DNA of 7,957 nucleotides from Pseudomonadota bacterium (lineage in GTDB: Bacteria; Pseudomonadota; Alphaproteobacteria; Rhizobiales; Rhizobiaceae), in assembly GCA_023393575.1 (NCBI GenBank), contig JAEWKX010000282.1:1-7957 (forward strand), written 5' to 3'. Below, one piece after another: positions 4,820 through 7,957 of this stretch. Each line of letters begins with the position of its first letter. Position 1 is the first letter of the stretch. The position numbers and the translations under genes were made by a program. Under the pieces are notes generated by a model. The model did not search any database. It was not told the DNA's origin and saw nothing but the letters and a program-made list of their open reading frames with translations.

Positions 4820-7225
4820 ATGAATACCCACAGTGTTTCCACGACGCACACGGCTGATCGGCGCATACCGAAACGGGGCCGACGCATCTCGCCATCCATA
4901 CGCACCCTGCTCCTGTCCATCGTGGCGGCCTTCGTCGTCGGGCTGCTCTATGCCGCCTCCGCCAATCTTCTGTCGGCATGGGACTCGATGCGCTCGGGGC
5001 GAGCCATGCAGCACAATGCTGAGATAGGCGATCTTTTCCTCTCGAGCGCCGGATCGCTCGCGGCAGAGCGCGGTATCACCAACGCCGCTCTGGCGGCGGC
5101 CTCCGCCGCCGATCCGGATATGATCGCGAAGATAGCGGAACTCCGCCGGCGCGGCGACGATGCGCTCACCTCGGCGCTCAAGAAATTGCGCGACGGTGTC
5201 GACTTCGCCGGCAGGGACGCACTGACCGCGAGCGTCCGCCAGGGCCACGACGCGCTGATAGCACTCAGGCGCGACATCGACCGGCAATTGCCGCTCCCGG
5301 CCTCCGGGCGCGACAGCAACATTCTGGCCCGATGGGTGCCGGCGGCAACCGCGCTCATCATGTCGTCTCAGGATCTGCGCATCGCCGCGCAGGAAGTGCC
5401 GGCCACGGCGCTCGCTCGCACCCAGATCATGCTCGATCTCAGGCAGGCGATGTGGGTGGTCAGCGAATATGCCGGACGCGAGCGCGCGATGGTTGGCGGC
5501 ATGATTGCCGGCCAGGCGCACATCGACGACCAGAGCCTTGCCACACTGGCCGAATACCGCGGCCGGCTCGAGCAATCCTGGGCATCGATCGAGGTCTATG
5601 CGAGCCGGTCCTTCGCCGATCCGGTCGTCGTTCCCGCCATCGCGGCTGCCAAATCGGAGTTCTTCGGCACGTTCGGCGCCCTGCGCGAGAGTGTCTACAA
5701 GGCCAGCGCCGACGGTCGCCCCTATCCGGTGGACACCAACGAGTGGGTGTCGTCTGCAACCCGTGCGATCGACAGTCTGCTTGCGCTCTCCGATGTCCTC
5801 GGCGCGGCGACCAGCAACTATGCCGCCCAGGTCGAGGCGAGAGGCTTCAACGGCTTCGTGGCGAGTTCCGCCGTCCTGGCAATTGCCGTCATGCTCGGCA
5901 TGTTCGCCTTCTGGATCGTCGTGACCCGCGTCACCCGCCCGATCCACGCGCTGACCGTGGTCATGTCGCGGCTGAGCACCGGTGATCTCGATCTCGCGGT
6001 GCCGTCGGTCGAAGGCCAGGACGAAGTCGGCCAAATGGCACGGGCCGTCGAGATCTTCCGCGAAGCGGGCCTTGCCAACCGTCGCCTGGAAGCCGAAGCC
6101 GAGGAGGGCCGCCGGCTGACCGAGGAGGAGCGGCGCCAGCGCGAGGCGCAGAAGGCGACCGAGGCTGAGAAACTCGCCCATGCCATGAACACACTTGCCA
6201 CGGCGCTCGGTCATCTCGCCGATGGCGATGTCGGACATCGCATCGAGACGCCGCTCGCCGACACGCTCGACAAGCTCAGGATCGATTTCAACCAGTCCGC
6301 CGAGAGGCTCGAGGAAGCGCTGCGCGCCGTCGGCGGCAATGCGGCGGCCATTCGCTCCGGTGCCGAGCAGATCCGGGTAGCCACCAGCGACCTCGCCAAG
6401 CGCACCGAGATGCAGGCGGCCTCCGTCGAAGAGACTGCCGCGGCGATCGAGGAGATCACCACCGCCGTCAAGGATGCCAGCCGGCGTGCCAACGAGGCGG
6501 GGGAACTCGTCGAGCGGACGCGCAAGCAAGCCGAGCGGTCGGGAGCCGTCGTCGAACAGACGGTCGAGGCGATGAGTGCGATCGAGAATTCCTCCGACGC
6601 CATCGGCAAGATCATTGGTGTCATCGACGAGATCGCCTTCCAAACCAACCTGCTTGCTCTCAATGCGGGCGTCGAGGCGGCGCGCGCAGGCGATGCCGGC
6701 AAGGGTTTCGCGGTGGTGGCGCAGGAAGTGCGCGAACTCGCCCAGCGTTCGGCCGAGGCGGCCCGGGAGATCAAGGTCCTGATCACCTCCTCGGCCAACC
6801 AGGTCAAGGCCGGCGTCGGTCTGGTCGGCGAGACCGGCGGCACGCTGCGTTCGATCATCGCCGAGGTCCAGGAGATCAGCCGGCACGTGTCGGCCATTGT
6901 CGAGGCGGCGCGCGAGCAATCGATCGGCCTGCAGGAGATCAGCACTGCGGTCAACCAGATGGACCAGGGCGCACAGCAGAATGCCGCCATGGTCGAGGAG
7001 TCGTCGGCTGCCTGTCACGGTCTGGCGGGAGAAACGGCCGCTCTCAACGAGCTGGTCTCGAAATTCCGCTTCGGCGACGCGCTCGTTCGCTCGCACGGCG
7101 CGGCCTCGCCGGCGGCAGCTTCCGTACCTGCTTCGGCGCCGGCAATCGGTCGCGAGCGGCCGGTCAGGCTTGCCGCCCGCGATGGCGCAGCACTTGTTAC
7201 GCGCGAAAGCTGGACGGAGTTCTGA
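4820..7225 (+). CDS. methyl-accepting chemotaxis protein, NIT-like sensor, two HAMP units (MCP1)
   Basis: 801-aa inner-membrane chemoreceptor that controls CheA through CheW. ATG 4820 follows AAGGA (4808-4812) by 7 nt; the open frame reaches further back, but the paralogue at 7384 shares this start context. A basic N-terminus leads to TM1 (~28-48), a long periplasmic helical region (~49-345), TM2 (~346-369), HAMP (~367-420), a charged coiled linker (~420-450), a second HAMP-like unit (~455-505, LADGDVGHRIETPLADTLD) and the MCP signalling domain (~506-750). The tip contains EIAFQTNLLALNAGVEAARAG (604-624, in part) and GKGFAVVAQEVRELAQRS (627-644). The sensor has AERGITNAAL (82-91) and YAGRERAM (217-224), the paired ERG/RER pattern of NIT (nitrate/nitrite-sensing-type) helical domains; this is a moderate call and the ligand is unknown. 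The last five residues, SWTEF, resemble the NWETF tether for CheR/CheB, reached by an Ala/Pro-rich linker (760-790). Paralogue of the next gene. Confidence 0.93.
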   Translation: MNTHSVSTTHTADRRIPKRGRRISPSIRTLLLSIVAAFVVGLLYAASANLLSAWDSMRSGRAMQHNAEIGDLFLSSAGSLAAERGITNAALAAASAADPDMIAKIAELRRRGDDALTSALKKLRDGVDFAGRDALTASVRQGHDALIALRRDIDRQLPLPASGRDSNILARWVPAATALIMSSQDLRIAAQEVPATALARTQIMLDLRQAMWVVSEYAGRERAMVGGMIAGQAHIDDQSLATLAEYRGRLEQSWASIEVYASRSFADPVVVPAIAAAKSEFFGTFGALRESVYKASADGRPYPVDTNEWVSSATRAIDSLLALSDVLGAATSNYAAQVEARGFNGFVASSAVLAIAVMLGMFAFWIVVTRVTRPIHALTVVMSRLSTGDLDLAVPSVEGQDEVGQMARAVEIFREAGLANRRLEAEAEEGRRLTEEERRQREAQKATEAEKLAHAMNTLATALGHLADGDVGHRIETPLADTLDKLRIDFNQSAERLEEALRAVGGNAAAIRSGAEQIRVATSDLAKRTEMQAASVEETAAAIEEITTAVKDASRRANEAGELVERTRKQAERSGAVVEQTVEAMSAIENSSDAIGKIIGVIDEIAFQTNLLALNAGVEAARAGDAGKGFAVVAQEVRELAQRSAEAAREIKVLITSSANQVKAGVGLVGETGGTLRSIIAEVQEISRHVSAIVEAAREQSIGLQEISTAVNQMDQGAQQNAAMVEESSAACHGLAGETAALNELVSKFRFGDALVRSHGAASPAAASVPASAPAIGRERPVRLAARDGAALVTRESWTEF

Positions 7226-7383
7226 GTTCTATCCGCGCCCTCACCGGAGAGTCGGTTTCCACCGGGCTCGGGTACGGGCTTTGCCGTGACAGATAATGGA
7301 TCCCGGTCAATCCGGAAGATCGCATAGCTCCTGCGTCGCGCCGGGCAGGCATGCCGACACTCCGACCACTGAAGGAAAGTCCA
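7226..7383. other. 158-bp spacer between the two chemoreceptor genes
   Basis: No gene and no strong terminator were seen. The final 18 bp (7366-7383) resemble the translation-start region of MCP1: CCACTGAAGGAAA at 7366-7378 is identical to 4802-4814. The rest shows no obvious similarity to the MCP1 leader, so only the ribosome-binding stretch was kept after duplication. A sigma-54-like motif is listed separately. Confidence 0.6.
7270..7284 (+). promoter_or_regulatory. sigma-54-like promoter candidate before MCP2
   Basis: GGGTACG-GGCT-TTGC at 7270-7284 compares with TGGCACG-N4-TTGC at 9 of 11 fixed positions and has the required GG-N10-GC spacing (7271-7272, 7283-7284). It lies about 100 bp before the GTG at 7384. 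GC-rich DNA produces such matches by chance and no enhancer site was found, so confidence is low. Confidence 0.25.
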
Positions 7384-7957
7384 GTGAAAAGCCAAGGTGT
7401 TTTCGCGATCCCTGGGATAGACGGTGGCGTGCCGGCGCAGGACCGCCGGACCTCGCTGACGATCCGCGCCCTGCTTCTATCCATCATGGCGGTCTTCGTG
7501 GTCTGCCTGCTGTTTGCTACCTCCGCCAATTTGCTCGCGGCATGGGATACGATGCGTAGCGCACGCGCCATGCAATACAATGCCGAGATAGGCGACCTCT
7601 TCCTGGCCAGTGCCGGGTCGCTCGCGACGGAACGCGGGATCATAAACACGGCGCTGGCGGACGTCTCGTCCGCCGACCCGAACACGGTCGCTCGGATCGC
7701 CGGGCTTCGCCGGCGCAGCGACGCAGCACTAGCATCCGCGCTAGAACGCCTGCTCGACGGCGCCGACTTTGTCGGTAGCGAGGTCTTGATCGCCACCGTA
7801 CGCCGAGACCGGGACGCATTGGCCGCCCTCAGGCGTAACATCGACCGGCAACTGCTGCTTGCCGCCTCGGCGCGTGATGATGCTGTTCTGGATCAGTGGG
7901 TTCCGGTCGTCACCGCGCTCATCATCTCGTCGCAGGACCTGCACGTCGCGACACAGG
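7384..7957 (+). CDS. methyl-accepting chemotaxis protein paralogue, 3' end cut by window (MCP2)
   Basis: The frame is open from GTG 7384 to the window end (191 codons plus one base), with no stop. GTG is chosen because AAGGA (7372-7376) lies 7 nt before it, the same spacing as for MCP1, and because the proteins then share residue numbering without gaps. An in-frame ATG at 7351 is an alternative that would add 11 residues. TM1 is at ~26-48 (LTIRALLLSIMAVFVVCLLF). The sensor start has NAEIGDLFLASAGSL (66-80), TERGIINTAL (82-91) and DQWVPVVTALIISSQDL (170-186). Hand comparison of residues 21-191 gives 114 of 171 identical to MCP1 (about 67%). The first 20 residues differ completely. The HAMP and signalling domains must lie to the right and are not visible. 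By homology it is an inner-membrane chemoreceptor with the same kind of sensor, perhaps with altered ligand preference. Confidence 0.88.
   Translation, partial: MKSQGVFAIPGIDGGVPAQDRRTSLTIRALLLSIMAVFVVCLLFATSANLLAAWDTMRSARAMQYNAEIGDLFLASAGSLATERGIINTALADVSSADPNTVARIAGLRRRSDAALASALERLLDGADFVGSEVLIATVRRDRDALAALRRNIDRQLLLAASARDDAVLDQWVPVVTALIISSQDLHVATQ

Noticed and set aside
4796..7096. 766-aa open frame on the minus strand
   Set aside because: It is antisense to the MCP1 gene, whose motifs, start site and paralogue are clear. Its translation is His/Arg/Gly/Asp-rich with no family features, as expected for a shadow in GC-rich DNA.
7292..7297. GATAAT as a -10 box for MCP2
   Set aside because: It is a five-of-six match, but no acceptable -35 lies 15-19 bp upstream.

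Overview
The window is GC-rich (about 60% by eye) with dense, well-spaced genes. Its codon use, protein flavour and Shine-Dalgarno sites fit an alphaproteobacterium of the order Rhizobiales (Rhizobium/Sinorhizobium/Mesorhizobium-like). That placement is an inference from style and gene content, not from a marker gene.

Left half (1-3876) is a small carbohydrate-acid catabolic region. It holds the C-terminal two thirds of an AldA-type lactaldehyde/glycolaldehyde dehydrogenase (2-997, cut by the window edge), a divergent RidA/YjgF-family protein (1074-1493), a PdxA2-type 4-phospho-D-threonate/erythronate dehydrogenase (1858-2814), and, convergent with it, a DUF1537 four-carbon acid-sugar kinase (3876-2848, minus strand). 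The DUF1537 kinase plus PdxA2 pair is an established route: the kinase makes 4-phospho-threonate (or -erythronate), and PdxA2 oxidises and decarboxylates it to dihydroxyacetone phosphate. AldA could make the acid from an aldehyde, or handle a C2/C3 aldehyde in the same diet. No transporter or regulator for the pathway lies in the window. The 364-bp gap before pdxA2 holds no gene but carries a run of GC-rich hairpins.

Middle (3877-4819) is a 943-bp stretch without a convincing gene, less GC-rich in places. Its most notable structure is a near-perfect 22-bp palindrome lying on a consensus-like alphaproteobacterial -10 box (4560-4581). A leader of about 240 nt with two interleaved stem-loops follows, leading to the first chemoreceptor.

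Right half (4820-7957) holds two tandem paralogous methyl-accepting chemotaxis proteins. The first is complete (801 aa: two membrane segments, a periplasmic helical domain with NIT-like features, two HAMP-like units, an MCP signalling domain, and a C-terminal SWTEF tether for CheR/CheB). The second begins with GTG at 7384 and runs off the right edge. The two sensor regions are about 67% identical over the shared 171 residues by hand count, without gaps, and the ribosome-binding region is also conserved. Whether the receptors sense the substrates of the neighbouring catabolic genes is not shown by the sequence.
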